Assembly (NCBI GenBank): GCA_002005505.1
Contig: KV908534.1
Span: 107,934 to 171,933 of the forward strand
Source: Botryococcus braunii
Taxonomy: Eukaryota > Chlorophyta > Trebouxiophyceae
Direction: 5' to 3'
Length of the DNA stretch: 64,000 bases
Each line of letters opens with the position of its first letter. Position 1 is the first letter of the stretch. The translations under genes were made by a program, and so were the position numbers. Positions 52,324 to 62,124 of this stretch are shown in pieces. The notes under the pieces were generated by a model that made no database searches, was not told the DNA's origin, and saw only the letters and a program-made list of their open reading frames with translations.

Positions 52324-54375
52324 ATGAGTGGGTCCAACGAATTCGATCTACCAGATGTCTACAGAGGCTTCAACTTCGGCTTCCTTCCTACGGCAGAAAA
52401 CATCATGACTGCAAAATTATTTGACTTCAGAGACGACGTAGTCTTCAAGGCAAAAGTCCTCGATATTCAACGAAAGCATCTGCTCGCCAAACAGGCCATC
52501 TGGCAGGCCATCAACCCGTCACTCTACGAATCAGATTGGGTTCCAAATCGCCTCGTCACCGAGACTTCAAATAATGTGAATGACGCCATGATTTCTCACG
52601 CGCGCGACTTTGATGGGCAGATCCTTCGTCAGCAGTGGGATAAACTTCTCTTCTTCTACGCCTCGGCTCAGAAGCTCGCAGAACAAGGGCCTTATTGGTT
52701 CAAGGAAACAGATATGATAAAGGCAGCCAGTGGAGAGATTCTATGCGCCATGGATGGTTATGACTTCCTCGACTTATCTTGCCTCAAGGAAGTTGATCCA
52801 GCAAAGCAAGTATCGACTTGGGTCGTCATCAACAAAACAGCTCTTGACATGACAGCTCCTGGAGAAAAGCCACTTGCCAGTAAGGACACCTGGGACTGCT
52901 ACTTAAATTTTTCAGATGAGACCAGCAAGTTTTATATTCCTCCAGCTCTACTATACAGCACCACGCCTTCAGAGTATCACTCAAATGCAATCTACCAAGC
53001 CATGGGAATCCCCAGCTCGTGGCTGCAAGGAGGAACACAACATCTTCTTCAGTCAGCCCTCTTCATGAAACCAGACGAGTTCCCAGAGGCTCCATGGGTA
53101 CTCTTGCCCAACTCGGCTAAGCAGTCCGTCTTGAAAGGCTACAACGAAGGTAAGAAGTCAGCCATTGATATTTCAGCCATCAATCATGATTTGAAGATTT
53201 TTATGGCAAGAACTCCAGCTGTGACGACTACTACACCCGGAATGTTGCTTCAGAGGGGCCCAGTAGTGTCTCCTCGCACAAGAAGAGTCTTCATCGCACC
53301 TCGACCTACGCAACTAAGAGATGAATCTTCTCCTGATGTTGATAATGAGAATGCTTCACACGCCAATCAAGAAGAAGTGTCAGAAAATCCAGAGGAACTT
53401 CAAGGGGGATCAGCCCCATGTCAGTTTGCTCGAGGGGCAATGCATGATGGTCCACCAAGTGATGATGATGATGATGACGACGACGATGATGATGAGAATG
53501 ATGATGATTATGACGATGAGGATTACGGCAATGCAGGAGTGCCTCCAGTTGAACGACGTGATGAACCTCCTCTACGAAATGACCAGCCTCTACGTGATGA
53601 CCCTCCTCCCAGACGTGAGGAGCGGCGCCCCAGACGTGATGACAGGGGACCAGACGACTATGACCGTCACTATGATCGTCACGACGACCAAGCACATGAC
53701 GACAACAGAGGTACTGGCACAGAGGGCAAGACCCTTACCTTCAGAGATGTGCAAGCTCTACCTAACTACAATGGCAAACGCAGTGGTCCTCGTGTCAACA
53801 ATTATCTACCAGATTTTCAGGCAGCTCTACGATTGCTCTCCAAGAGAACTCTACCCACCCCAGGTGCAGAGTGGGGTCTACTATTGAAAAGCAAGTTAGA
53901 GGGCGATGCCCGAATCGCCATTGATGCATTGCAAGCCAGCTTGAACAGAGTGCCTACCTTCCAAGAAATGCATGACGCCTTGTGCAGACAGTTTGCTTTC
54001 TCCTATGAGGATGTGCACTCGCTTACTTCAAAACTTGAAAAGTTATCTTGGGATGGGTCGTGGACCCTCAGCGACTACCTCACCAGATTTTGGAATCTTT
54101 CACTTCGTATTGCAGACAAGAGGTCCAACATGGACTTAGTGAAAGCATTGAAGAAGGCCTTGCCTCGCTACATCGTCAATCAGCTTGAAGGGCAGTTTTC
54201 AACTCAGGAAGATCCTCGGCTTGATGACATCATTGAGTTCTTGAAACGTACGAGCTGGGTGAATCAGCTGAGAGAGTCACGTGGCAGCCAGCCAGTCACA
54301 CGTGGCAGATTTACTGATTTTGGCAGAACAGGCAGAGACTCACGCGGCAGAGCACGTGGTCGCTTTGCAGGTTAG
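52324..54375 (+). CDS. Gyp-7 gag-like protein with acidic tract (683 aa)
   Basis: ATG at 52324 (MSGSNEFDLPDVYRG); the frame upstream has only a GTG at 52306. Residues 1-300 (aromatic-rich, helical-looking) match no family I recognise. At about residues 380-405 an Asp/Glu run is encoded by GAT/GAC triplets (53459-53525), followed by a charged Arg/Asp/Pro-rich linker. Residues 480-640 carry a retrotransposon gag domain (LEGDARIAIDALQA, FQEMHDALCRQFAF, LSDYLTRFWNLSLRIADK). The C-terminus is RG-rich (GRFTDFGRTGRDSRGRARG), plausible for RNA binding. There is no CCHC knuckle before the TAG at 54375. The ORF is intact, so it may be under selection or young. Confidence 0.8.
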   Translation: MSGSNEFDLPDVYRGFNFGFLPTAENIMTAKLFDFRDDVVFKAKVLDIQRKHLLAKQAIWQAINPSLYESDWVPNRLVTETSNNVNDAMISHARDFDGQILRQQWDKLLFFYASAQKLAEQGPYWFKETDMIKAASGEILCAMDGYDFLDLSCLKEVDPAKQVSTWVVINKTALDMTAPGEKPLASKDTWDCYLNFSDETSKFYIPPALLYSTTPSEYHSNAIYQAMGIPSSWLQGGTQHLLQSALFMKPDEFPEAPWVLLPNSAKQSVLKGYNEGKKSAIDISAINHDLKIFMARTPAVTTTTPGMLLQRGPVVSPRTRRVFIAPRPTQLRDESSPDVDNENASHANQEEVSENPEELQGGSAPCQFARGAMHDGPPSDDDDDDDDDDDENDDDYDDEDYGNAGVPPVERRDEPPLRNDQPLRDDPPPRREERRPRRDDRGPDDYDRHYDRHDDQAHDDNRGTGTEGKTLTFRDVQALPNYNGKRSGPRVNNYLPDFQAALRLLSKRTLPTPGAEWGLLLKSKLEGDARIAIDALQASLNRVPTFQEMHDALCRQFAFSYEDVHSLTSKLEKLSWDGSWTLSDYLTRFWNLSLRIADKRSNMDLVKALKKALPRYIVNQLEGQFSTQEDPRLDDIIEFLKRTSWVNQLRESRGSQPVTRGRFTDFGRTGRDSRGRARGRFAG

Positions 54376-55054
54376 GCCCCTATCACAATAGCCGGGACGA
54401 ACCCTCGTCGATCGAAAATCGTTGGAACCGCCATTCGTGATTGTACTGCCGAGCTCTCGGCGCTCGGAAATCCTGCGCTGTCGTGCGATTTGACCTGGCG
54501 TATATAGCCCGGCGGGGCCGGGGCAAAAAGTTCCGGCCGCGCTGCAGCCAGCTTTGCGAGACGGAAGCCTGTGGGTGCCAGCGGCTCCCACAGGGCCGGA
54601 AGGGTATCGGAGAGGTCCGAAAATACCGGAAGATCTTACGGGTTTCCGTAAGGACTGCGAGAAAACAGCCGATCGTAATGACGAGCCTGGGTCACCCGAG
54701 GCAGGGGTTGACCATCATACGTAACGGGGGGAGGCCCCCCCCCCGGTGGGGGCCTCCGAGTCTGAATTCCGGCCTTGTTAAGGGCCTTGACTCAAGGCCC
54801 ATGTCGCTGACATGGGCCCCGTCCAGACTGGCAGGCGAGCTGAGGGCGTGTTGCTGGGCAAGGGCTGTTGTAAGGGGATAAATTTTCGTATCACACCCTT
54901 TTGTTATCACTTACGGTTTCTTGTCGCTTCCACCGTGTAGTCACGGCCTTTCATTGGAATGTGCGCAGACGGCAGAGCCCAAGAGTTATCGTGTCCGCTT
55001 GATGAGAGGGTGGCGTGCTGGCGCATCTGAAGCCCTACATTGACTTCCTAGGCA
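54376..55054 (+). other. GC-rich hairpin cluster and presumed upstream region of the sirtuin gene
   Basis: No gene recognised. The Gyp-7 frame stays open after its TAG until about 54507 without a recognisable domain. Perfect inverted repeats: CTTACGG/CCGTAAG (54635-54652), GGAGGCCCCC/GGGGGCCTCC (54730-54757), GGGCCTTG/CAAGGCCC (54782-54800), and GGCCCATGTC/GACATGGGCC (54796-54818). The last two share GGCCC and exclude each other. A TATA-like TATATA lies near 54499. In-frame TAG at 55049 precedes the sirtuin ATG. Confidence 0.55.
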
Positions 55055-57062
55055 ATGCAAAGGGAATTCAATGATCCAGAACCACGAGTCTTACGAAAGC
55101 GTAGAAAGCTTGGAGCTAGTCCTATCGATGGTGTTACAGCCTTGCTGAACTTAGCTTCCCGCGCCTCGAGGATTATTGTGTTCTCAGGGAGTGGTCTTTC
55201 AGCAGATTCAGGTATGCCTGAAATTCCTCGCGTGTTTGATGATGGCTGGACATGATTTTGCAGGCAATCTCAAAGAGTGGCACGTTCACACCTACCGGTT
55301 CCAGCGCAAAGAAGGAGTTGTTCAGGGCGTCCTTTCTCAATGTCAGCATGGATTGCCACAGTGTTATGGCCTTGGCTGTGTTTCCAATTCTTGTGTGGTG
55401 GTGGGAAGCAGGAATGTCAACGTTCAGCACTGCTGGGGGCCTCTATGAGAAGGCTCAGAAGCGCTTCGGTGTCACTGACGGCAAGCGATTGTTCGCTTGG
55501 CAACTGTATGAGAAGCGAAAACTAGAAGTACTCTCATTTTATGCCGACATCTACGCTGAAGCAAAAAGAGCTCTGCCTGGACCTGGGCACTATGCCTTGC
55601 GACGCTTGGAGCGCACAGGGAAATTGTTGCGACATTACACCATGAACATCGATGGACTAGCAGAAGTTGCTGGCTTATCAATTTGGAACCCTGAACGGAA
55701 TCCAGAAGGTCGGAGATGTTTTGGTTGCTGGAGCTAACCATGGACTTGAAATAGACAAAGTTGTTGATAGTTGAACTATTCGCAGGATCTACTGTGGAAA
55801 TGCATGGCAATATCAGATTCCTCGTATGTCCTTCTTGCAAAGCACGTGCTCTCATGACGGAGCATTTCCTCCGCCAGCTTCGGAGCAAAAAGCCAATAAA
55901 GTGCCGCTCATGCGAGCATGGTCAATTGCGTTGCTGCATTCTGTTATATGACGATGCAGAAGGTATGGGCCTGTACTTGTGGTTTGTTGACTGCTTTCTT
56001 CCTGCATTCATATTGTTTGTTGGTTGGGAGACCTTAGCATGCATGGCGCACAAAGAACCAAGGAATTTAAGGAGACATAACTCCAGCTTGCCTGCAACTT
56101 CTGGGCCATCTGGGAAAACTTGCAGTAGGGGTTTCGGTGCAAGATAGTTCAGTCTTCCTAATTTAGGTTACATTGCTGAGGAAACATTGGGAACTGCACA
56201 GATGCAGCTGTGACTCCTTCAGACATACTTGATACTCTTGAGAACGATTTACAAACAGCGGATCTGATCCTGTGGGTTGGAGTGTCTTTTGAGCAAAGTG
56301 CTTCCACGGAGTACTTCAGACAGGTTCGCCGTATGCTGCAGGAGAGTGGCCGGCTGAAGTTGTGTAAGCAGGTTATTGTCAATTTGAGCGATGAAGCACT
56401 TTGGAACGTACTATCAGCCACAAACAATGCTGGTAAGCATTTATGTTCACCTGCAGTATTACAGAAAGTGGTTAGGATTGAATGCGGCATCATGCATTTG
56501 GCAGAAGGTTGGAGGTTGTGCTTCCAGTGATTTGTTTCAATGCATTTATTTTGGTTTTAGAGTTTACAAGCTTTCAGGAACCAGAACAGGTTTTGGTGCA
56601 GAGTTTGTTAGCTTAAATTACCAGGCAGCTTGAGCACGTTCTTGTAGTATGTGGGGATGCAGAAGGTCTGACATTGATTTGATCTCTCTGCATGTACAGG
56701 GGACTTAGAGATATTGGAAGTCCTTGATTCCGCTAATTCTGTGCTAACGTTGCTGGCTGACAAGGTTTGCGATCCTCTGTGGGTGAATTCAGCAATGGAT
56801 ACTTCCACAGCAGCAGCATCAGCAGATGTGGAGTAAACCCGTGAAGTACGTCATACAGAATGGGCATAAGCTCATGCCCGTGGTTTGTATTTTTTTTTTT
56901 TTTTTGGTGTTTCAGGTTAAGCAATGCTTTCTGAGGATGGAGTTGGGCTCCTGGCTCCTATTTGTTCGGTCCATTATTATTGCGCGCAAGGTGTTCATTG
57001 CGTGGCTTAAGCGGCTTCCAACCAGAACCATCTGCATCCAAACGTCCCATCCTGTGGAATGA
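55055..57062 (+). CDS. Sirtuin (Sir2-like NAD-dependent deacylase), six-exon model
   Basis: Predicted NAD-dependent protein lysine deacylase. Exons: 55055-55211, 55412-55708, 55786-55962, 56202-56432, 56700-56764, 56916-57062 (357 aa). All introns are GT-AG and keep the frame. If the last intron is retained, translation ends at the TAA at 56834-56836 (332 aa). The start is the first ATG after an in-frame TAG at 55049. Residues: basic LRKRRKL (13-19, possible nuclear signal); NAD site FSGSGLSADSG (43-53); TMNIDG (129-134); catalytic His in TVEMHGN (H158); zinc Cys pairs CPSC (166/169) and CRSC (191/194); WVGVSFEQSAS (235-245). Variant points: GSGLS instead of GAGIS, and GMSTFS where sirtuins usually have GIPDFR, so activity may differ. 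It is the only host gene recognised, flanked by retroelements on both sides. Confidence 0.85.
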
Positions 57063-58693
57063 AGCAGTACAAGTTCAGTTGCTGTGTTGAGTACATAAGT
57101 AGAAATGTTCTCACCTCCTACATCCCATATTGTAAAGTTTGGGATAGGGTTTGCAACTCGATCTTCTTTTTTGCTGACGTACTTGAACATCCCTGGACTG
57201 TGGAGCAGTGGTCGAGCGGCCGCCCCAAGAAGTTTGCAGAAAGAACCCGGATTTTGCCGCATATATTTTCTTATTTAAACCCTACCTTGCCTGCAGAATG
57301 ACATGTGGTCTCCCCAAACACGTTTGGATGGGGTGCTGACTCGGAGAGTGAGAGGAAAATTTGTAATGGTATGCTTTTTGGCATGCGGCTATGGTATGCA
57401 CACACATATGGCTATGGTATGGCCATAGCACCGCTTTAGCTAGGTACTGGTGGAGAAGTTCTTGCATACGAAAAACGATTGAGGCTGGATCAATTCTGGG
57501 GATGAGCTCATGGAAATAGTTGCGCGTTCTGTCTGCCACTCTATTTGACAGCCACGAAGGTGTAAATGTGCAGTGGCTTGTTGACATTTGTTGCTTTACC
57601 TGTTTTACAAGTTTTTGCCTGTGATATATAGACGTGTACCCCCAACAGCACATGCTCTTCAACTGTTATGGCTAGGTGACTAAGTTCATTAACTCAGTCA
57701 CTGACCTGAATTTTTGGAACTAACCCACAGGCGCGTAAGGCTGGGTCGAGCCCCTAATGGAGGTAGTGAAGTCCAAAAACTTTTCCCTTATGGTTAACCC
57801 CAAAACGTGTTGTAAGTTGACATATACATGTGTACCCTCCCTCAATATACATCGTATGGAATATTCTTCTGTAGCGGTACAGAGGTCCCACCTAATCAAT
57901 TTATGTTTGGAATGTACCTGCAGTTCTTCTGTATAAGTACTGGTTGAGTTCTATTTTCGTATGGCATCATTGACATTACACAATCAGAAATCTCATTCCA
58001 GCTTCGTCCTGGCCATGGAGGCAATCTCAGCTAACATGACAGCAGTAGTATCGCAATCATCAGTCGTCCGTGCACGGCAGTGCCGTCAGGACTTACTGGA
58101 GCTCAGAAGCACGAGCTATGTTACAAGTGTCCATATCTCTTATCATACTGTCAATGAGATTCAGGGTTACCTGTACATGGATGCAATTGCTATCTCAGCA
58201 AACATGACAGCAGTAGTACCTCAATCATCAGTCGTCCGTCCATGGCACGATGTGAAGACTTACTGCAGCTCAGACACGGGAATTGCCAGTCGCCCTGAGA
58301 TAATAAACCTTAAAACAGGGCTTCAAGGGGTCTTAACAACGTCGAATTTCCCCGTCTAAAGTCACCGAGTCCAACATGCACATACCAGGATTGTATATCT
58401 TCCGTCCTTTTATGACGGGCAATCAACTGACTAGCTGATTCGTATTTACTCGTCGATGATTTTACCGTTTTTCAAAACCTTTAACTCAATGAAGTAGATG
58501 TGTCCGTTGTAGTGCTCGAACTGTACTGCTGGGTCATAATTTATGGTGTCTGTCCCGGTACCCTTGGGATAAGTACCCACACTTTTTTCTTGTCGAATGA
58601 AATTCTAACGATCGTAGAGATTCGGTCCGGTGATCATCATCCGGACTAAGTATGTCATTGCAGCATTTTGACCAAAACTCGCCGTGGCAGTAC
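57063..58693. other. Intergenic region with a short tandem duplication
   Basis: No convincing gene. Sirtuin 3' UTR sequence is expected at the left. Near 57370-57440 short GGCTATGGTATG repeats occur. An imperfect duplication with period 168 bp lies at 58024-58090 and 58192-58255 (shared ACATGACAGCAGTAGTA and CAATCATCAGTCGTCCGT). It sits in a 132-codon frame (57961-58359) that may be chance. Confidence 0.5.
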
Positions 58694-59064
58694 TGTTGTA
58701 ATAGATAATAATATTTAGTGCCTTTCCCTCACAGGAGTAATATTGGTAATTCCGCCAGAGACAATAATACAAGACAAATCGGGCCGAGACGTGACTCAGC
58801 ACTAGGTTATGTACATTTGAATGTGGATAGCAATAACGCAAGTTACACACACGTTTGTTGCAAGAAGGTAGTGGTGGCTGCGCAGCAAGGCAAGGGACTT
58901 GATTGGGACTATCACAGCACTTCGGGTGCTTCACTCACGTTGCCAATCAGTCCTTGATTGACAGTGTCTCTTTCTCTACTTCTCGTCACACAGTAGAGCC
59001 GACACTGGTCTAACACCCTCCGTGCTGCCACCACACAGGAATACGCCAAGCCCATAACCTAACA
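58694..59064 (+). repeat. Copia-4 5' LTR, single-unit form
   Basis: 371 bp, TGTTGTAATAG...AACCTAACA. It aligns with the Copia-2 LTR along its length but lacks one whole ~320-bp repeat period: the unit ends CCACACAG and continues at once with GAATACGCC, the sequence that follows copy 2 in Copia-2. The LTR end GCCCATAACC pairs with the primer site. Confidence 0.9.
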
Positions 59065-59081
59065 GGTTATGGGCCCACCAC
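59065..59081 (+). other. Copia-4 primer-binding site, half-tRNA initiator tRNA-Met type
   Basis: GGTTATGGGCCCACCAC, 17 bases matching the complement of the anticodon region of plant initiator tRNA-Met as I recall it, the longest unbroken match of the four elements. Confidence 0.82.
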
Positions 59082-59130
59082 TCTCCCGTTGAGTGTGTGG
59101 CTGGCTCAAGAATCGGAGACGAGAAGCTGT

Positions 59131-59637
59131 ATGGCCAAGCGCCGCAGACCGAAGCAGACTGCTCGCAAGACTACCAACGTCAACGTTCCTGCTCGGTTAA
59201 GAACCGGTCCACCTTCGTACAACGATAGAATCAGAAACGGAGGACAGCAAGGAGATCGGACTCCTGACGAACGGGCTGCCATTGTAAAAGACTACGTGTT
59301 TCATCTGTACGTTGGACGACCTCTCCCCCTGCCAGCGTGGTTTGGTTCAAGATTTCCCACGTATCCAGCATACAAGTTCACTCCTTGGGAACAATCATTC
59401 GTTAATTTGGAACCAGGTTTCATCACCAAAGAGAAATTTCGGAGGTATTGTAGTGTAACAAAGTGGCTCAACAGAGAGCAAGAATTTGCTGAGCACACTG
59501 CATATTTGGCGGTTGAGTCTGCACTGGCAACTATTCCAGTGAAGGCCTTTCAAGATGTGCTGATTCCTAACATTCGTGACGAGTCTGAGTGGGAAACTGA
59601 TTCAGACCTTGAAGGCATTGTGGAGTTAGTGGTTTAA
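59131..59637 (+). CDS. Copia-4 leader ORF1: histone H3 tail-like N-terminus, full length (168 aa)
   Basis: Lies between primer site and gag, ending 42 bp before the gag ATG, in the same frame as gag but separated by TAA. It begins MAKRRRPKQTARKTT. PKQTARK aligns with H3 residues 3-9 (T3 replaced by P), keeping K4, R8 and K9. The start at 59131 is set by homology to Copia-2; an upstream in-frame start at 59089 exists in some readings but is not conserved. Residues 15-65 match Copia-2 ORF1. The rest (WFGSRFPTYPAYKFTPWEQ..., REQEFAEHTAYLAVESALA, acidic end ESEWETDSDLEG) is unknown to me: no zinc finger, membrane segment or catalytic motif. The T at -3 suggests leaky scanning to gag. A role in chromatin binding or in misdirecting H3-tail readers is inference. 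Confidence 0.72.
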   Translation: MAKRRRPKQTARKTTNVNVPARLRTGPPSYNDRIRNGGQQGDRTPDERAAIVKDYVFHLYVGRPLPLPAWFGSRFPTYPAYKFTPWEQSFVNLEPGFITKEKFRRYCSVTKWLNREQEFAEHTAYLAVESALATIPVKAFQDVLIPNIRDESEWETDSDLEGIVELVV

Positions 59638-59679
59638 GTGTACCTCTGACGCTAGAAACTGACATTCAGTGTGTACACT

Positions 59680-61229
59680 ATGACTTCTAAGAAGAAGAGT
59701 CAGTCATCTAGTGGAACCTCTGCGTCTGTGAGTGAGACCACTACCTCAACACCTGTGAGAGAGCCTTGCACTCCCAGCACGTCCAGGGGAGAAGGTGATG
59801 AGTTGCCAAAGGTGATTCCTACACTTGTGAAGGTACATATCAAGCTAAAAGAAAAGGGACACAACATTATGATTTGGAAGAATGCGTACCTTGCAGCAAA
59901 TGAGGCCAAGGGATCACTGCCTGCAGTACTTGAGGACATGCCTGGGACCACGCATGATGCTGCAGCACTGCTGTTGCTGTATGAATCTGTACCCGAAGAG
60001 TGGCACGGGGAATTATCTGATTTATCCTCTGCATATGTTGCATATGAATATATCTGTAGGAAGTTCATTGGGGGTTATAATCTCCAAGCCAACATGGACT
60101 GGCTGTTGGAGATGAGTCAGGGGATGAAGCACGACGAGACCATTTCCCAATATGTGAGTCGCATGCTGAATCTGAAGGCATGTCTTCAGAGGAATAATCA
60201 TCCTCTTTTGGATAGCTTTGTAGCTACCCAAATTGTGCAGGGTCTACCTGAAGCAGCCAAGGAGACAGGCAGCCTGTCAACAGCAGCAGGGACCCCACTC
60301 AACAAGCTGGCAGACCTGCTGAGGACCACAGCCGTTGCTCTGGGGTTTGATGAGACTGCCCCACGTCAGCCACGAGTTTTGGCTGTTCCTCAGGGCAGCA
60401 ACAGAGTCAGCACCCCTGGAGCATTCAGTGGAGCCAGTCCTTCGCCCTCAACCGGACAGTCTGATACCAGAGGAGTGTGCAAGTATTGCAATAAAAAGGG
60501 GCATTACTGGAGGGATTGCCGTAAGCGACACAGAGATGAGGAGACCCAGAGAAACGTTGTGGCAGCAGTGCAGCAGCTGCAGGGTATGTGGAGCCAGGGG
60601 CAGCCACTCATGGGAGATCTTCCTCCACCTGCTGCTCAGATGGCTCACCCTCAGGCGGATGCATTTCCTGCCTGGTTCCAACCGCCTGCTCCTCCTCCTC
60701 CTCCCCCACCTGAAGGTAGGCACTATGCAGTGTCCCACAATATCTTGGACCAGACCTTGGGCAAACCCCCTCTGCACTCCTGGCTGGTGGATAGTGGAGC
60801 ATCAGTCCACCTTGTGAATGATCCAGCCCTTCTGCATAATCCCACTGTTCATTCCAAACCAATTCCATTGCATCTAGCTACATCTGATGCTACTGGGAGC
60901 ATTATTGCCTCTGGATCAGTCTGTGTCTTAAGCCCCCAAGGCATCCCCTTTTGGATTCACCACGTGCAATGTGTTCCTTCAGCCAGTACAAATATCCTGT
61001 CTGTCTCAGCTGCCTTGAGGGATGGTGCAGTATTCCACACAGACAGTCTTGGGGCATTTGTGCATGTCAGTGGTCCAAACAGTTGGAGGGTTTCGGTTGT
61101 TGCTGAAACGGGCCTGTACTATATCCATCATTTAGTGGCAGTCAGGGGAAGCAGTCACCCCAAGCTGACTGTCAATGCAGCCAAAACCTCAAAATCCAGC
61201 AACACCTCTCACAACTGCTCCAGACGCTA
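59680..61229 (+). pseudogene. Copia-4 gag-protease, 5' part (truncated by Gyp-8)
   Basis: Starts at ATG 59680 (MTSKKKSQSSS), like Copia-2. The gag domain has PVREPCTPSTSRG..DELPK and ICRKFIGGYNLQANMDWL. Zinc knuckle CKYCNKKGHYWRDC (~60478-60520), Pro-rich linker (PPAPPPPPP), protease LVDSGASVHLVND (~60784-60822). It is open through SRRY, then jumps into the Gyp-8 LTR at 61230. The remaining integrase-RT-RNase H would lie beyond the window. No other break seen. Confidence 0.9.
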
Positions 61230-61528
61230 TGATACAGTAGAAACGGCCAAAGGATGCGAAAACAATGGTTACAAGTTGTTTGGGCTCCACCTCAGTACCC
61301 GTCCAGTCCGGCCCGGTCCTTCCTCTGCCAAAGCCTTATTCTATCCTGTTCTAAGTGTGTCCCTGTCTCCATCGCCAATGCGCCTTGTCAAGTAAGGGGT
61401 CACTCCCTTGGCGCGTGAAGTAGCCACTTCTTGGCGTGGAGGAACATAACTCACGAAGGGACCTTTATGGAGGTCCAAATCCTCGTGGTCCGGTCATTTT
61501 CCTATAACACGCGACTATTCCTGTTACA
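61230..61528 (-). repeat. Gyp-8 3' LTR
   Basis: 299 bp; on the minus strand TGTAACAGGAATAG... to ...CTGTATCA. The polypurine tract (AAGGGGGGGAGGG, minus strand) lies at 61529-61541. Confidence 0.88.
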
Positions 61529-62124
61529 CCCTCCCCCCCTTAGATTGGACGTCACGGCCAAGAGGGAGACTCACTCTAAACAACTACACTACGCCTAACA
61601 CACCTAACACACTTGGCAGAGGTACGGTCCTGTCACGTCCTGTCCGCGGGTACTAGTCTGGCGTCCCCAGCCCAAGCCAGACCCCTGTCCTGTCCTGTCT
61701 TGTCCAGCCCTGTCCGTATAACAATGTAAAATCTGTCCCGTCCATACATAAATTCGCCCGTCCTGTCCAATAGGAATTCTACCCAACGGCAGTGGGGCCA
61801 CCCATCTGCGTCGGGCGTTACGCTACAGCGCGAGCTAGCACGGATGTCGCGACATTACATGATTGACGTCCGAAACCTGACAAGGGTGAGCAGTCAGCAC
61901 CGCACGCACCCGAGGTAGACGACACCCTACCTCGACGAGTCCTGTCCAGGGTGAGCGGTCATCACCGCACGCACCCGAGGTAGACATTCTACCCCGCTTA
62001 CGTCCTATTCATCCGAGTGCGCTCTAGTACCGGGATACCCCCAGGGTACACTCTAAGGGCCAAGCTTAGAGCTTCCAAGGTGGCCCAAGGACGCACCGAG
62101 GGGCCGACCCGACCTGCCAGAGCA
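61529..62124 (-). other. Gyp-8 3' untranslated region with direct repeats
   Basis: No gene. It contains CCTGTC-type short repeats (61685-61720) and a ~36-bp block with CACCGCACGCACCCGAGGTAG occurring twice (about 61895-61920 and 61960-61985). The part next to the pol stop matches Gyp-1. Confidence 0.6.

Larger units (their letters stand above)
52076..54375 (+). mobile_element. Gyp-7: gag-only LTR element, 3' side missing or lost
   Basis: LTR 52076-52287 (TGTAACCGCG...CAACACTACA, 212 bp), primer site TGGTATCGGCC at 52290 (differs from the other Gypsies after ten bases), then a single long gag. Neither pol nor a second LTR was found downstream before the host gene. It is either a truncated autonomous element or a gag-only (TR-GAG type) element whose 3' LTR is gone. 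Confidence 0.75.
58694..61229 (+). mobile_element. Copia-4: Ty1/copia element, cut by Gyp-8
   Basis: 5' LTR 58694-59064, half-tRNA primer site, full-length leader ORF1 and gag-protease. It breaks at RRY (61229) exactly where Gyp-8 begins. Related to Copia-2 by LTR ends, ORF1 and gag. The sequence before the LTR is AGTAC (58689-58693); the right side lies outside the window. Confidence 0.92.

Noticed and set aside
53457..53530. The GAT/GAC run as a noncoding microsatellite
   Set aside because: It keeps the gag frame and encodes an acidic tract inside an intact ORF, so it is described as part of that protein.
57282..57662. A minus-strand gene of about 126 codons
   Set aside because: No recognisable domain, no splice-supported extension and no similarity to anything else in the window; treated as a chance frame.
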